The notes under the pieces: model-generated | The model's database searches: none | Told to the model about the DNA's origin: nothing | What the model saw: the letters and a program-made list of their open reading frames with translations, nothing else | Program-made: the position numbers and the translations under genes | Source: Streptomyces sp. NBRC 110611 | GTDB lineage: Bacteria > Actinomycetota > Actinomycetes > Streptomycetales > Streptomycetaceae | Direction of reading: 5' to 3' | Length of the DNA stretch: 64,000 nt | Assembly (NCBI RefSeq): GCF_001590865.1 | Contig: NZ_BBUY01000003.1 | Span: forward strand, 7,846 to 71,845 | In this document: positions 1-9,188 of the stretch, one piece after another | Layout: the number at the start of each line of letters is the position of its first letter | Position numbering within the stretch: the stretch's first letter is position 1

Positions 1-66
1 CAGGCCGCGTCCGCACGGCTGCTGGAGATCCTGCTGGAGGGGCTGCGCTCGCGTCCCGTGCGGTGA
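1..66 (+). CDS. C-terminal tail of a probable TetR-family regulator (partial)
   Basis: The first 66 bases are open in frame 1 and end in TGA. They encode 21 residues rich in Leu and Arg (reading ...LLEILLEGLRSRPVR), the kind of helix that closes many TetR-family ligand-binding domains. The rest of the gene lies outside the window. In S. coelicolor the gene next to the equivalent large sigma factor is, as I recall, the TetR regulator AtrA, which fits, but 21 residues cannot prove identity. It is followed by a 435-base non-coding stretch before the sigma factor gene, so the two are probably not one operon. Confidence 0.4.
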   Translation, partial: QAASARLLEILLEGLRSRPVR

Positions 67-501
67 GATCCGTCGGCCGGCCCGGTCCGGGCGGTCCCGG
101 TCGCCGGGCCCGCCGCCGGGCAGGGCGGCCCGGCGGGACATGGCCGCCGGGCACGGGGCGCGTAGGGCTCCGGCTCCGGCACTACTCGGGGAGGGGCATC
201 CGCCCTTCGGGGAGCGGCTTCCGTTCCTCGGGGAGGGGCATCTGCTTCTCGGGGCTTCTTGGGGAGGGGCAACCTCTTCTCGGGGTGGGGCGTCTCGGCT
301 CCCGGCGCCAGTGGCTCGTACGGATACCGCACGAGGTATGGCCCGTTTGTGCCGTATGGCCCGTACGGGTGAATGCCCGGGCGGCCGTGCGCGTACCCGC
401 CCCGGATGAGTGGTTGGCCGACCGGACGCTGAAGCACCCGGATCCGATGTGGCACGCTGGCGCGGTGTTCCGGTGTGACGGCGGTTTCGGGGGCCTCGGC
501 G
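67..501. other. intergenic region with degenerate G-rich repeats
   Basis: No credible gene is seen. From about 185 to 300 the motif CTCGGGGAGGGGCATC recurs three to four times with drift, at roughly 25-45-base spacing. Short ORFs across it are Arg/Pro/Gly-rich shadows. The promoter of the downstream sigma factor gene should lie here, but I cannot identify a clear -10 element. Confidence 0.5.
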
Positions 502-2814
502 ATGAGTGGTGACGGACGGGACGAGCGACGCGGTACCGGCTCCGGGGCGGGCGGGAGCGAGACCGCACCGCACCAGCAGGTACCGGACCAGACCGAGCCG
601 CAGGTCCCCGGCCAGGCCGGGCCGCAGGAGCCTGAGCAGGCCGGGCCACAGGTACCTGACCAAGCCGGGCCGCAGGGGCCTGTGCCGGAAGTCCCGTCGT
701 CCGCCCGGAGGGCGGGCTCCGCGCCGGACGGGTCGGCCCCGGGGCGCGACCGGGCCGGTGGCTCCGGGCACGGCCGGGGCGGTCGGCCGACGGGGGAAAA
801 GGCCGGCGGGGCGGGGCACGATCAGGCCAGCGGGCCGGTAGGCGAACGGGTCGGTGGGGCGGCGGGCCAACGGGACGCTGGTGGGGCTGCGGGGGAACGG
901 GGCGGTGGGGCTGCGGGGGAGGACGTTCCGAGCGTGCCGCCGCAGCGTGAGCGGGGCCGCGGTCCGGCCCCGGCAGCCGATGCCGGCGAGGAGGAACTTC
1001 CGCCCTCCGACGGCGAGTTGATCGCCGCTATGCGGGCCGGCGACGACAGCGCGTACGAGGAGCTGTACCGCAGGCACGCCGCGGCGGTCCGGCGCTACGC
1101 CCGCAACTGCTGCCGGGACGCGCACACCGCGGAGGACCTGACCGGTGAGGTCTTCGCCCGTACGCTGCAGGCGGTGCGCGGTGGCGCGGGCCCGGACACG
1201 GCCGTACGCGCCTACCTGCTGACGGCCGTCCGCCGGGTCGCCGCGTCCTGGGCGAAGACCGCGCGGCGAGAGCAGCTGGTCGAGGACTTCGCGGTGTTCG
1301 CGGTATCCGCGGCCGGTGCGGCCGGTGCGGCGAGGGACGACGACGCGCACGATCCGGGCGCGGATGTACGCGCCATGCACGAGGCCGAGCAGTCGATGGC
1401 CGTGCAGGCGTTCCGCAGCCTGCCGGAGCGCTACCAGACGGTGCTGTGGCACACGACGGTCGAGGAGGAGTCGCCGAGCGAGGTCGCCCCGCTGCTCGGG
1501 CTGACCGCGAACGCCACCGCGGTGCTGGCGCACCGCGCCCGGGAGGGCCTGCGGCAGGCCTATCTGCAGGCACACGTCAGTCAGTCGCTGACCGCCGGCG
1601 GGGACTGCGCCCGGTATGCCGACCGGCTCGGCGCGTACACCCGCGGCGGGCTGCGGATCCGGGCCGAGCGGGGGCTGCGCAAGCACCTGGAGCAGTGCGC
1701 CCGGTGCCGGCTGGCCGCGCTGGAGGTCGAGGACGTCAATCAGCGGATCGGCGCGCTGCTGCCGGTCGCGGTCATCGGCTGGCTCGCAGCCGGGTACGCC
1801 GTCAAGGCGGCAGTGGCGGGCGCCGCGGGCGCGGGCGCCGCGGCCGGTGCCGGTGCGGCCGCCGCGGCGGGAACAGGAGCAGGAACAGGAGCAGGAGCGG
1901 GAGCAGGAACAGGAGCGGGCGGCGGTTCCGGTGCGGCGGGCGGAGCCGGCGGTGCCGCGGTGGGCAAGGGCCTCGGCACGCCGGTGAAGGTCGGCATCGG
2001 GGTCGGGGCCGCGGTGGTGGCGGGCACGGCGCTGGCGCTGGCGCTCACCGGCAGCCCGGCGCCCGCGCCGAAGCCGCAGGCTCAGCCGCCCCGGCCGGCC
2101 CCGGCCGTACCGCAGAAGCCCGACCCGCGGCCGGCGAAGCCACTGCCGCCGGCGGCCGGCGCCGCACCGGCCCCGGCACACCGGCCGAGCCCGGCTCAGT
2201 CCCCCGAGCCGGCGCCGACGCCCACGCCGGCCTCGCCGAAGCCGCCGCTCACCCCGGCCCCGACGCCGCCCGCCGCACCGTCCGCGACACCGCCGACGTC
2301 ACCCACCCCCGCCCCCACGCCCACACCGACGCCCACACCCACGCCGCCCAAGCCCTCTCCGAAGCCACCGCAGCCCGCGCCGACGCCGTATCAGCTCAAT
2401 GCGCTCGCCCATGACGTCATGGGCGACGGCAGCAAGCCCGAGGTGCGCACCATCGGCAGCGGCTGGCTGTGGCAGCGGCCGTCGGCCGAGGTCGCCGGCA
2501 CGACGTATCCGAACAGCGTGAGCGTGCACGCGCCGTCCTCGGTGACCATCGACCTCAACCGCCAGTGCACCGCGTACGACGCCGTCGTGGGTGTCGACGA
2601 TCTCAGCCTGCGGCTGGGGGCGCTGCGCTTCTCCGTCTACGGGGACGGGGAGCGGCTGTGGCGGTCGGCGGTGGTGCGTGGCGGGGAGCAGGGGGTGCCG
2701 GTGCATGTCCCGCTGACGGGCCGTAAGACGCTGCGGCTGGTCGTCGAGCCGGTGTCGCCCCTCGATGTGGTGACCGTCGGCGACTGGGCACGGGCGCGGA
2801 TCAGCTGTCGTTGA
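502..2814 (+). CDS. ECF-like sigma factor fused to zinc finger, membrane segment and NPCBM domain
   Basis: This 770-residue multidomain protein starts with a Gly/Pro/Gln-rich disordered stretch (1-170). Sigma-70 region 2 (about 173-260, with HTAEDLTGEVFART) and region 4 (about 293-360) follow. Next is a zinc-finger anti-sigma-like motif (HLEQCARC, about 395-402), then two hydrophobic segments (about 416-445 and 494-518). A long Pro/Thr-rich linker leads to a C-terminal NPCBM-type carbohydrate-binding module (640-770). The layout suggests a sigma factor tethered to the membrane with an outer-surface sugar or cell-wall sensor; this is inference. ATG 502 was chosen because GGGGG precedes it by 8 bases. 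GTG 475 is an in-frame alternative without a ribosome-binding site. A similar large sigma factor stands at this place in other streptomycetes. The Ala/Gly hydrophobic part is encoded by repetitive DNA (about 1865-1930). Confidence 0.85.
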   Translation: MSGDGRDERRGTGSGAGGSETAPHQQVPDQTEPQVPGQAGPQEPEQAGPQVPDQAGPQGPVPEVPSSARRAGSAPDGSAPGRDRAGGSGHGRGGRPTGEKAGGAGHDQASGPVGERVGGAAGQRDAGGAAGERGGGAAGEDVPSVPPQRERGRGPAPAADAGEEELPPSDGELIAAMRAGDDSAYEELYRRHAAAVRRYARNCCRDAHTAEDLTGEVFARTLQAVRGGAGPDTAVRAYLLTAVRRVAASWAKTARREQLVEDFAVFAVSAAGAAGAARDDDAHDPGADVRAMHEAEQSMAVQAFRSLPERYQTVLWHTTVEEESPSEVAPLLGLTANATAVLAHRAREGLRQAYLQAHVSQSLTAGGDCARYADRLGAYTRGGLRIRAERGLRKHLEQCARCRLAALEVEDVNQRIGALLPVAVIGWLAAGYAVKAAVAGAAGAGAAAGAGAAAAAGTGAGTGAGAGAGTGAGGGSGAAGGAGGAAVGKGLGTPVKVGIGVGAAVVAGTALALALTGSPAPAPKPQAQPPRPAPAVPQKPDPRPAKPLPPAAGAAPAPAHRPSPAQSPEPAPTPTPASPKPPLTPAPTPPAAPSATPPTSPTPAPTPTPTPTPTPPKPSPKPPQPAPTPYQLNALAHDVMGDGSKPEVRTIGSGWLWQRPSAEVAGTTYPNSVSVHAPSSVTIDLNRQCTAYDAVVGVDDLSLRLGALRFSVYGDGERLWRSAVVRGGEQGVPVHVPLTGRKTLRLVVEPVSPLDVVTVGDWARARISCR

Positions 2815-2828
2815 CGGGGCCTGCGGCC

Positions 2829-2873
2829 GGCCCCGGGGCCGGGGCCCCGGGGCCGGGGCCGGGGCCCCGGGGC
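2829..2873. terminator. GC-only dyad between convergent genes
   Basis: Directly after the sigma factor stop there is a run of alternating GGCC/CCGG blocks (ggccccggggccgggg-type) that can fold into very stable hairpins. It lies between two convergent genes and probably ends transcription from the left. There is no T-run, as is common in Streptomyces. Confidence 0.4.
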
Positions 2874-3189
2874 TGGGACTGAAGCCGGGCTGGGCTCGTC
2901 GCTCGTTCGGGGGGCCGGCGCTCGGGGGCGCGGTGCGCGTATCACGTTGGCCGGGCGAGCGGGCGGCGTGTGTCCTCGGCGTGCAGTGCCTCATGTGCGC
3001 CGTCGCATGCGCTGTTCAGCTCGTCGCACAGCACGTCGGCCGTGCGACGCGCACCGGTGTCAGCGCTCAGCAGGCCAGAAGGCCAGAAGCCCCGGCCGAC
3101 GGGTCAGGCCCGCCCGCCGGGACGACGCACCTGCGAAACCTCTCGCCCTCCTCCCCCCTCCCTCCCCCTCTCCCCCGCACGACCGGCCC
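2874..3189. other. convergent intergenic region
   Basis: About 315 bases between the sigma factor stop region and the cyclase stop. The stretch 3150-3180 is a C-rich run of CCTCCC/CCCTCC words. No gene, RNA or further strong hairpin was recognised. Confidence 0.4.
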
Positions 3190-5346
3190 TCACGACAACC
3201 GCGCACGCGGCGCCACTCCCCCCGCGACCGCCCGCTGCCGCGGCGCCTCCGCCCCCGTCCAGCACGTCCCCCGCCGCGCCACCAGCCGCCGCAGCCACAG
3301 CTCCGTGGAGACCAGCTCCGCCAGCCCGTCCAGCGGCAGCCCGGCCCCCTCCGCCGCGGCCCGCAGCGCCGTACGGACCACCCGTGCCTCGATCAGCCCG
3401 GCATCGGCCAGCAGCGGTGCGTCGAAGAGCCGCACCAGGTCGTCGACGGCGCTGCGCAGCCCGGTGCGTACCGCAGCGGTGTGGGTGAGCTGCGAGGTGG
3501 CGCCCCATCCGGGCGGGAGGTCCCGTACGCCCGCGCCGGCCAGTACGGAGCGCAGGACGGCGGCCCGCGCCCCGGGCTGCACCCGCAGGGTGTCCGGCAG
3601 GGCGCGGCAGGCGAGTACCACCTGGTTGTCGAGGAACGGGGCATGCAGCCGCTGGTTGCGCACCTCGGCGGCCTGCTCGAAGACACGGTGGTCGGCGGCC
3701 TGGCGGGCCAGTGCCGCGCGGGCCCGCCGCTCCCCCGGGCGGCCGGACGCCGGTGAGCGGGCCGCCGCCTCGCCGAGCCGAACCGATACTTCGGCGAGCG
3801 CCTCGCCCGTGAGCCAGCGTGCCGCGGGCCCCGGCCGGCACCAGGCGAGCGCGGCCAGCGAGGCGTCCACGGCTCCGCCCGCCACCGGCTCGTCGGCGAA
3901 CTCCCGCTCCAGCAGGCGGCGGGCCGTGTCGGCGATACCGTCCGGGTACGGCGTACGGGCGAGCCTGCGGGCCGCGCGGTACACCGTGAACGGCACCAGG
4001 ACCGAGTGGGCGGAGGGCCCGTCGGCCTTGGCCAGCGCGGTGACCGGGCGCAGCAGAGGGCGCCGGCGGCGGTCCATGAGGAGGTCGGCGAGCCGGGCCG
4101 GGTGGGCGTCGAGGACCTGGCGGGCACCGTGCCCGACGAAGTGGTCCGCGCTGCCCGCCAGCAGCCTGCGGCGATGGCGGCCCGCGGTGACGAGGGCGGG
4201 GCCCGGCTCGTCCGTGAGCGGGCCGCCTTCGAGGTCCGCATACGGGAGAGCCTCCTCGCCGGCCGCGACGACGACGTGATGCAGCCGCGGATTGTCGGCG
4301 ATACTGCGGGCGCGCTCCAGTTCGGCGTCCCGGTGGGCCTGAGCCTGACCTCCTTGGGTGGCACGGTCGTTGAAGGTGACGGCCAGGAGGCGCTCACCGT
4401 GGCCGCCCAGGCTTCCGGGCCGGCCGGGGAGGCCGGCGGCCAGGAGGGCGAGGGTTCCCGAGGCGCTGCCTCCGGAGAGGTCGGCGCCGATGCCGGGGGC
4501 CGGTCCGCCGCGTGCGGCGCGCCGCTCGGCGGGGCCCATTCCGGGCACCGGGCCGGGGTCGAGCCCGTCGAGGCCGTCCGGGTCGGCGGCGTGCCGGGGG
4601 GCGGCCAGCCGGGCTCGTACGGCGTCGAGCAGCGCGTCGCGGACGCCGTCCACCGCCTGTTCCGGGGCGAGTTGGGGCGCGGCGACGGCGAGCGACGCGG
4701 TGGGCTCGTAGGAGGTGATGTCGCGGGTGCCGCCGCGCAGCACCAGGGCGTGGCCGGGCGGGATCCGGCGGACACCTTCGTACGGCGTGCCGGAGCCGAG
4801 GGCCTCGGGGGCGTCCGGGCAGGCCAGCAGCGCGGCCAGATGGCCGATGTCGAGGCCGGCCTCGATCAGGTCCGCGAGCGGGAGGGCCGCGGTGGCGTAA
4901 GCGGTGCCGCCGGCCCAGGGGGTGTGGAAGACGGGGCGGGCGCCGGCCAGGTCTCCGGTGACGGTGATCCGCCGTCCTACCTGGACGACGGCGGTGTAGC
5001 CGCCGGGCCAGGCGGTGAGGTGGCGCAGCGCGCCCCCACGGGCCGCGAGCAGGCCCACCCGCAGCTGGTCGTCGGTGGCTCCGCAGACACCGAACACGGC
5101 GAGCCGGGTCTCGGGGTCGGCCTGGACGACGCGGACCTCGTCCGGCCGCCAGTCGCCGACCGCCCACAGCGGATCCGGGCCGCCCCAGAGGAGTTGGGCG
5201 CCTACGGGGAGCACGGTGCGCGCCTCCGCGCCCTCCGACCCTGCGGCGGGCGCCCCCGATGCGCCGGATGCTCCCGATTCGCCGGGCGTCCTCGATTCGC
5301 CGGACGTCCCCGTGGCGGCACTGCTCCACCCCACCAACCAGCGCAT
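3190..5346 (-). CDS. asparagine-synthetase-like protein, albusnodin/ikarugamycin-type macrolactam cyclase family
   Basis: This 718-residue protein begins MRWLVGWSS and is followed by QLLWGGPDPLWAVGDWR, the N-terminal signature I associate with the albusnodin/ikarugamycin family of macrolactam cyclases. Residues 1-230 form a degenerate class II amidotransferase fold without Cys2, so no glutaminase activity is expected. The C-terminal part is an ATP-pyrophosphatase-like asparagine synthetase domain. Its PP-loop, about residue 291, reads LSGGSASG where catalytic members usually have SGGxDS, so the Asp is absent. ATG 5346 is preceded by GGAGG at 5 bases, better than the upstream GTG 5358. Relatives close lasso-peptide rings, but I find no precursor, protease or RRE gene beside it. 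The gene may act in trans, have another substrate, or be inactive. Family assignment is fairly firm; function is not. Confidence 0.7.
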   Translation of the reverse strand: MRWLVGWSSAATGTSGESRTPGESGASGASGAPAAGSEGAEARTVLPVGAQLLWGGPDPLWAVGDWRPDEVRVVQADPETRLAVFGVCGATDDQLRVGLLAARGGALRHLTAWPGGYTAVVQVGRRITVTGDLAGARPVFHTPWAGGTAYATAALPLADLIEAGLDIGHLAALLACPDAPEALGSGTPYEGVRRIPPGHALVLRGGTRDITSYEPTASLAVAAPQLAPEQAVDGVRDALLDAVRARLAAPRHAADPDGLDGLDPGPVPGMGPAERRAARGGPAPGIGADLSGGSASGTLALLAAGLPGRPGSLGGHGERLLAVTFNDRATQGGQAQAHRDAELERARSIADNPRLHHVVVAAGEEALPYADLEGGPLTDEPGPALVTAGRHRRRLLAGSADHFVGHGARQVLDAHPARLADLLMDRRRRPLLRPVTALAKADGPSAHSVLVPFTVYRAARRLARTPYPDGIADTARRLLEREFADEPVAGGAVDASLAALAWCRPGPAARWLTGEALAEVSVRLGEAAARSPASGRPGERRARAALARQAADHRVFEQAAEVRNQRLHAPFLDNQVVLACRALPDTLRVQPGARAAVLRSVLAGAGVRDLPPGWGATSQLTHTAAVRTGLRSAVDDLVRLFDAPLLADAGLIEARVVRTALRAAAEGAGLPLDGLAELVSTELWLRRLVARRGTCWTGAEAPRQRAVAGGVAPRARLS

Positions 5347-6117
5347 TGCCGCCTCCACCCGATTCCCCGCGTCCGTGCACCGGGGTCAACGGCCGCCCCC
5401 GCGCAACGGATTGCCAAGCTGTCGTCATGCTGTGGTGCTGCCGTCAAGCTCTTGCGGCGACCATGCTGCCATGCCGGCGGCGCAGGGGAAGGGCCGGAGC
5501 GGGCCCGTATACGGGCAGTTCACGGTGGGGCTCAACGGGCGGGTCCGTCGGGGGCGCGCGGCGACAGGGCGCACGGCGACGGGGTTGTGGCTGCGGCCGC
5601 CCGTCCCGACCACCCGCCTCTCCTCCCCCGGAAGGCCCCCCGTGTGGCCCCCGGGGCGGCTCCGGGCGATGGCCGCGGCGCGAATGCAGCACCCGACGCT
5701 TTTCGGCCAAAGTCCCTTATGCACAGCCGAGTTGACACACCCGTACGTCACGTCCACCGGCGACGCGACCGGCAGCGGCCGACGCGCGCGACGGTCCGGG
5801 AAGCGGGCTGCGCCCCCCGGACCGGACCGCCACCCGCGGGGAATGAGGTGACGGTGTCCCCCAGCCCACTGGATCCAGTGCAGCGGGCCGACCCACGCAA
5901 CAGCCATGGAAGCGCCCGCGGTGGTGGGCGACCAGCGCGCACGGAAGGGCGCACGGGCACACGTACCCGGAGCACATGCCAACTCCCGCACCCCTGTTTG
6001 AACATGAATCTCGCCATCCGGGACACCGGCCCTTAACGGTCGGGATCCGGCGAACTACTCTGGGTGGACGCATGCCCCGGGGTAGCGGGGCGGCTGTCGC
6101 TGGTTCGAGGGGTGCGC
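5347..6117. other. long divergent intergenic region
   Basis: About 770 bases separate two divergent genes. I looked on both strands for a short RiPP precursor for the cyclase and found no convincing one with a ribosome-binding site and a leader/core pattern. Short ORFs here (for example from GTG 5851, and ATG 5905, which gives 31 residues) have neither family resemblance nor good codon bias. Promoters for both neighbours must lie here. Confidence 0.45.
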
Positions 6118-7566
6118 ATGTCCAGGGATATACGCGGGCCGAACGAGAAGCTCGGCACGGTTCTCGCCCTCGCGGGTATCAGCAATGCCGGACTGGCACG
6201 CCGGGTCAACGACCTCGGTGCGCAGCGCGGACTGACACTTCGCTATGACAAGACATCGGTGGCGCGTTGGGTTTCGAAGGGCATGGTGCCCCAGGGTGCC
6301 GCGCCCCATCTGATCGCGTCCGCAATCGGCAGCAAGCTGGGCCGGCCGGTGCCGCTGCACGAGATCGGGCTGGCCGACGCGGACCCGGCCCCCGAGGTCG
6401 GCCTGGCCTTTCCCCGCGATGTGGGCGCGGCGGTGCGCTCGGCGACCGAGCTCTACCGTCTCGATCTGGCCGGGCGGCGGGCCGGCAGCGGCGGCATCTG
6501 GCAGAGCCTGGCCGGATCCTTCGCCGTCACCGCCTACGCCACCCCCGCCTCGCGCTGGCTGATATCCCCGGCCGACAGTTCGGTGGCGCGGGAGGCGCCC
6601 GAGGCGCGGGAGAAGGACGCCGCGGCGGCCGGCGACGCCGGGAGTCCGCAGCACGTGGGCCACAGCGACGTCAGCAAGCTGCGCGAGGCCGCCGAGGACG
6701 CGCGCCGCTGGGACTCCAAGTACGGTGGCGGGGACTGGCGTTCGTCCATGGTGCCGGAGTGCCTCCGGGTGGACGCGGCGCCGCTGCTGCTCGCCTCGTA
6801 CAGCGACGAGGTGGGCCGGGCGCTCTTCGGGGCGACCTCCGAACTCACCCGGCTCGCGGGGTGGATGGCCTTCGACACCGGCCAGCAGGAGGCGGCGCAG
6901 CGCTACTACATCCAGGCGCTGCGGCTCGCCCGGGCGGCCGCCGACGTCCCCCTGGGCGGGTACGTCCTGGCGTCGATGTCCCTCCAGGCGACCTACCGCG
7001 GCTTCGCCGACGAGGGCGTCGACCTCGCGCAGGCGGCCCTGGAGCGCAACCGCGGTCTGGCCACCGCCCGCACCATGAGCTTCTTCCGCCTGGTGGAGGC
7101 TCGGGCGCAGGCCAAGGCCGGTGAGGCGCGCGCCTGCGAGGTGGCGCTGAAGGCCTCCGAGGGCTGGCTGGAGCGCTCCCGCGGCGGCGACCCCGACCCG
7201 TCATGGCTGGACTTCTACTCGTACGAACGCTTCGCCGCCGACGCCGCCGAGTGCTACCGGGACCTGCGGCTGCCCCGTCAGGTGCGCCGCTTCACCGAGC
7301 AGGCCCTCTCCCGCCCCACGGAGGAGTTCGTACGCTCCCACGGGCTGCGCCTGGTGGTGTCCGCGGTGGCCGAACTGGAGTCCGGCAACCTGGACGCGGC
7401 CTGCGCGGCGGGCACCCGGGCGGTCGAGGTGGCGGGCCGGATCTCCTCGGCCCGCACGACGGAGTACGTCCGCGATCTGCTGCACCGCCTGGAGCCGTAC
7501 GGCGACGAGCCGCGCGTGGTGGAGCTGCGGGAACGGGCACGGCCGCTGCTGGCGGCGCCGGCGTAG
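6118..7566 (+). CDS. NsdA-like sporulation-associated regulator (HTH plus TPR-like)
   Basis: This 482-residue cytoplasmic protein has an N-terminal XRE-like helix-turn-helix (about 1-70, with [12 protein letters not shown] and [13 protein letters not shown]) and a long helical, TPR-like C-terminal half containing tetratricopeptide-style Ala/Leu helices. This pattern is that of NsdA and its paralogues, Streptomyces proteins that repress development and antibiotic production. A paralogue described as sporulation-associated occupies this place in S. coelicolor (from memory). ATG 6118 was chosen because GAGGGG lies 6 bases upstream; the ORF extends to GTG 6064 without support. The gene is monocistronic by spacing, with a repeat-rich gap before lhgO. 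Confidence 0.65.
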   Translation: MSRDIRGPNEKLGTVLALAGISNAGLARRVNDLGAQRGLTLRYDKTSVARWVSKGMVPQGAAPHLIASAIGSKLGRPVPLHEIGLADADPAPEVGLAFPRDVGAAVRSATELYRLDLAGRRAGSGGIWQSLAGSFAVTAYATPASRWLISPADSSVAREAPEAREKDAAAAGDAGSPQHVGHSDVSKLREAAEDARRWDSKYGGGDWRSSMVPECLRVDAAPLLLASYSDEVGRALFGATSELTRLAGWMAFDTGQQEAAQRYYIQALRLARAAADVPLGGYVLASMSLQATYRGFADEGVDLAQAALERNRGLATARTMSFFRLVEARAQAKAGEARACEVALKASEGWLERSRGGDPDPSWLDFYSYERFAADAAECYRDLRLPRQVRRFTEQALSRPTEEFVRSHGLRLVVSAVAELESGNLDAACAAGTRAVEVAGRISSARTTEYVRDLLHRLEPYGDEPRVVELRERARPLLAAPA

Positions 7567-7593
7567 GACGGACATCGGCGTCGAACTCTGCAT

Positions 7594-7683
7594 GTTCCGA
7601 ACCCCGAATGTTCGAACCCCGAATGTTTCGGATTTCGAATGTTTCGGACTTCGAACCTCGGACTCCGGACTCCGCGCTTCGGA
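7594..7683. repeat. degenerate TTCGAA/GTTTCGGA repeats
   Basis: Right after the NsdA-like gene the words GAATGTTTCGGA, TTCGAAC and CGGACTCC recur with drift over about 90 bases, including two partly palindromic TTCGAA cores. They lie in the gap before lhgO. Nothing coding is seen. They could be a weak terminator or slippage-generated sequence. Confidence 0.5.
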
Positions 7684-7842
7684 CGGGGCGGGCGCGGGCG
7701 TTCGCGTCGCCACCGGGCGGCCCGCCCCGGCCGGTCCTCGCCGCACTGTCAGTGGTGCCCGTCATGATGGGGTACGTCGTCGGCGATGGCGCGCGGATCC
7801 GCGGCGAGGGGCGGACCTGCGGCTATGCGGTTGGGAGGTGCA

Positions 7843-9054
7843 GTGGCGGCGTACGACTGCGATGTGCTGGTGATCGGTGCCGGCATCATCGGGCTCTCCA
7901 CGGCCCTTGCGATCACGCGGGCCGCGCCGGGCACGCGCGTCGTGGTCCTGGAGAAGGAGCCGGGGCCCGCCCGCCATCAGACCGGGCGCAACAGCGGTGT
8001 GATCCACAGCGGCATCTACTACCCGCCCGGTTCGCTCAAGGCCCGCTTCGCCCTCCAGGGCTCAGCGGAGCTGGTCACGTTCTGTGCCGAGCACGACATC
8101 CCGCACGAGGTCACCGGCAAGCTGATCGTCGCCACGGACCGCAGCGAACTCCCGCGGCTGCACGGCCTCATCCAGCGCGGCCGGGAGCACGGCCTTCCGG
8201 TGCGTGAGCTGGGCCCCGCCCAGATAGCCGAGTACGAACCGGAGGTGCGCGGCCTGGCCGCCATCCATGTCGGCACCACCGGCATCTGCGACTTCGCCGC
8301 GGTCGCCCGCCGGTACGGCCGGCTGGCACAGGACGCCGGTGCCCGGATCGTCTACGGCGCCGAGGTGACGGCGATCGGCCGCCGCCCCGGCCGGGTCGCG
8401 GTCCGTACCGCCGACGGCACGGTCCACCGCGCCCGCGCCCTGGTCAACTGCGCCGGCCTGCACTGCGACCGGATCGCCCGGCTGGCCGGCGACGCCCCGG
8501 GCATGCGGATCGTCCCGTTCCGCGGCGAGTACTACACCCTCGCCCCGGAGCGCGCCGCCCTCGTCCGCGGCCTGGTCTACCCCGTTCCCGACCCGGCCTT
8601 CCCCTTCCTGGGCGTCCATCTGACCCGTGGCGTCGACGGCGCCGTCCACATCGGCCCCAACGCCGTCCCCGCCCTGGCCCGCGAGGGCTACGACTGGCGC
8701 ACCATCCGCCCCGCCGAGCTGGCCGGCGCCCTCGGCTACCCCGGCTCCTGGCGGATAGCCCGCCGCCACTGGCGCTACGGCGCCGGCGAACTGCACCGCT
8801 CGCTGTCCCGGCGCGCCTTCACCGACGCGGTCCGCCGCCTCCTCCCGGCCGCCCGCGAGGAGGACCTGATCCCCGCCCCGTCCGGCGTCCGGGCCCAGGC
8901 CGTCCTGCCCGACGGCACCCTCGTCGACGACTTCCTCTTCGCCGAGACCCCCGGCATGATCCACGTCCTCAACGCCCCGTCCCCGGCAGCCACGGCATCA
9001 CTGCCCATTGGCCGGGAGGTGGCACGACGGGTGCTGGGGGTGCTGGGGCACTAG
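7843..9054 (+). CDS. lhgO: L-2-hydroxyglutarate oxidase (FAD-dependent)
   Basis: This 403-residue protein carries an N-terminal FAD-binding dinucleotide fold (VLVIGAGIIGLSTALAI, about 8-24) and family signatures RHQTGRNSGVIHSGIYYPPG and RGEYYTL. The C-terminal block reads ALPIGREVA-like (SLPIGREVARRV). It should oxidise L-2-hydroxyglutarate to 2-oxoglutarate, passing electrons to the quinone pool, which repairs a side product of central metabolism. GTG 7843 is preceded by GGGAGG at about 4 bases and gives the usual AAYDCDVLVIG start. The longer reading from 7786 adds an unlikely Arg/Gly tail. It is convergent with the next gene, with a 134-base gap. Confidence 0.9.
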   Translation: MAAYDCDVLVIGAGIIGLSTALAITRAAPGTRVVVLEKEPGPARHQTGRNSGVIHSGIYYPPGSLKARFALQGSAELVTFCAEHDIPHEVTGKLIVATDRSELPRLHGLIQRGREHGLPVRELGPAQIAEYEPEVRGLAAIHVGTTGICDFAAVARRYGRLAQDAGARIVYGAEVTAIGRRPGRVAVRTADGTVHRARALVNCAGLHCDRIARLAGDAPGMRIVPFRGEYYTLAPERAALVRGLVYPVPDPAFPFLGVHLTRGVDGAVHIGPNAVPALAREGYDWRTIRPAELAGALGYPGSWRIARRHWRYGAGELHRSLSRRAFTDAVRRLLPAAREEDLIPAPSGVRAQAVLPDGTLVDDFLFAETPGMIHVLNAPSPAATASLPIGREVARRVLGVLGH

Positions 9055-9188
9055 GACGGATGGGGCGCTGGGGGGTGGGCCAGGAAAGGTGGCCGGAGAC
9101 GAGGCGGCCGGCCGGCCGAGGACGACACCGCCCCGGCGGCCTCACCTCGACCATCCCGGCGACCGGGCCCCACCGCCCCGGCGGCGGA

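Noticed and set aside
5851..6036. Possible RiPP precursor ORF (GTG 5851, ends HPCLNMNLAIRDTGP)
   Set aside because: Wrong strand for the cyclase operon, poor start signal, and no leader/core pattern recognised.
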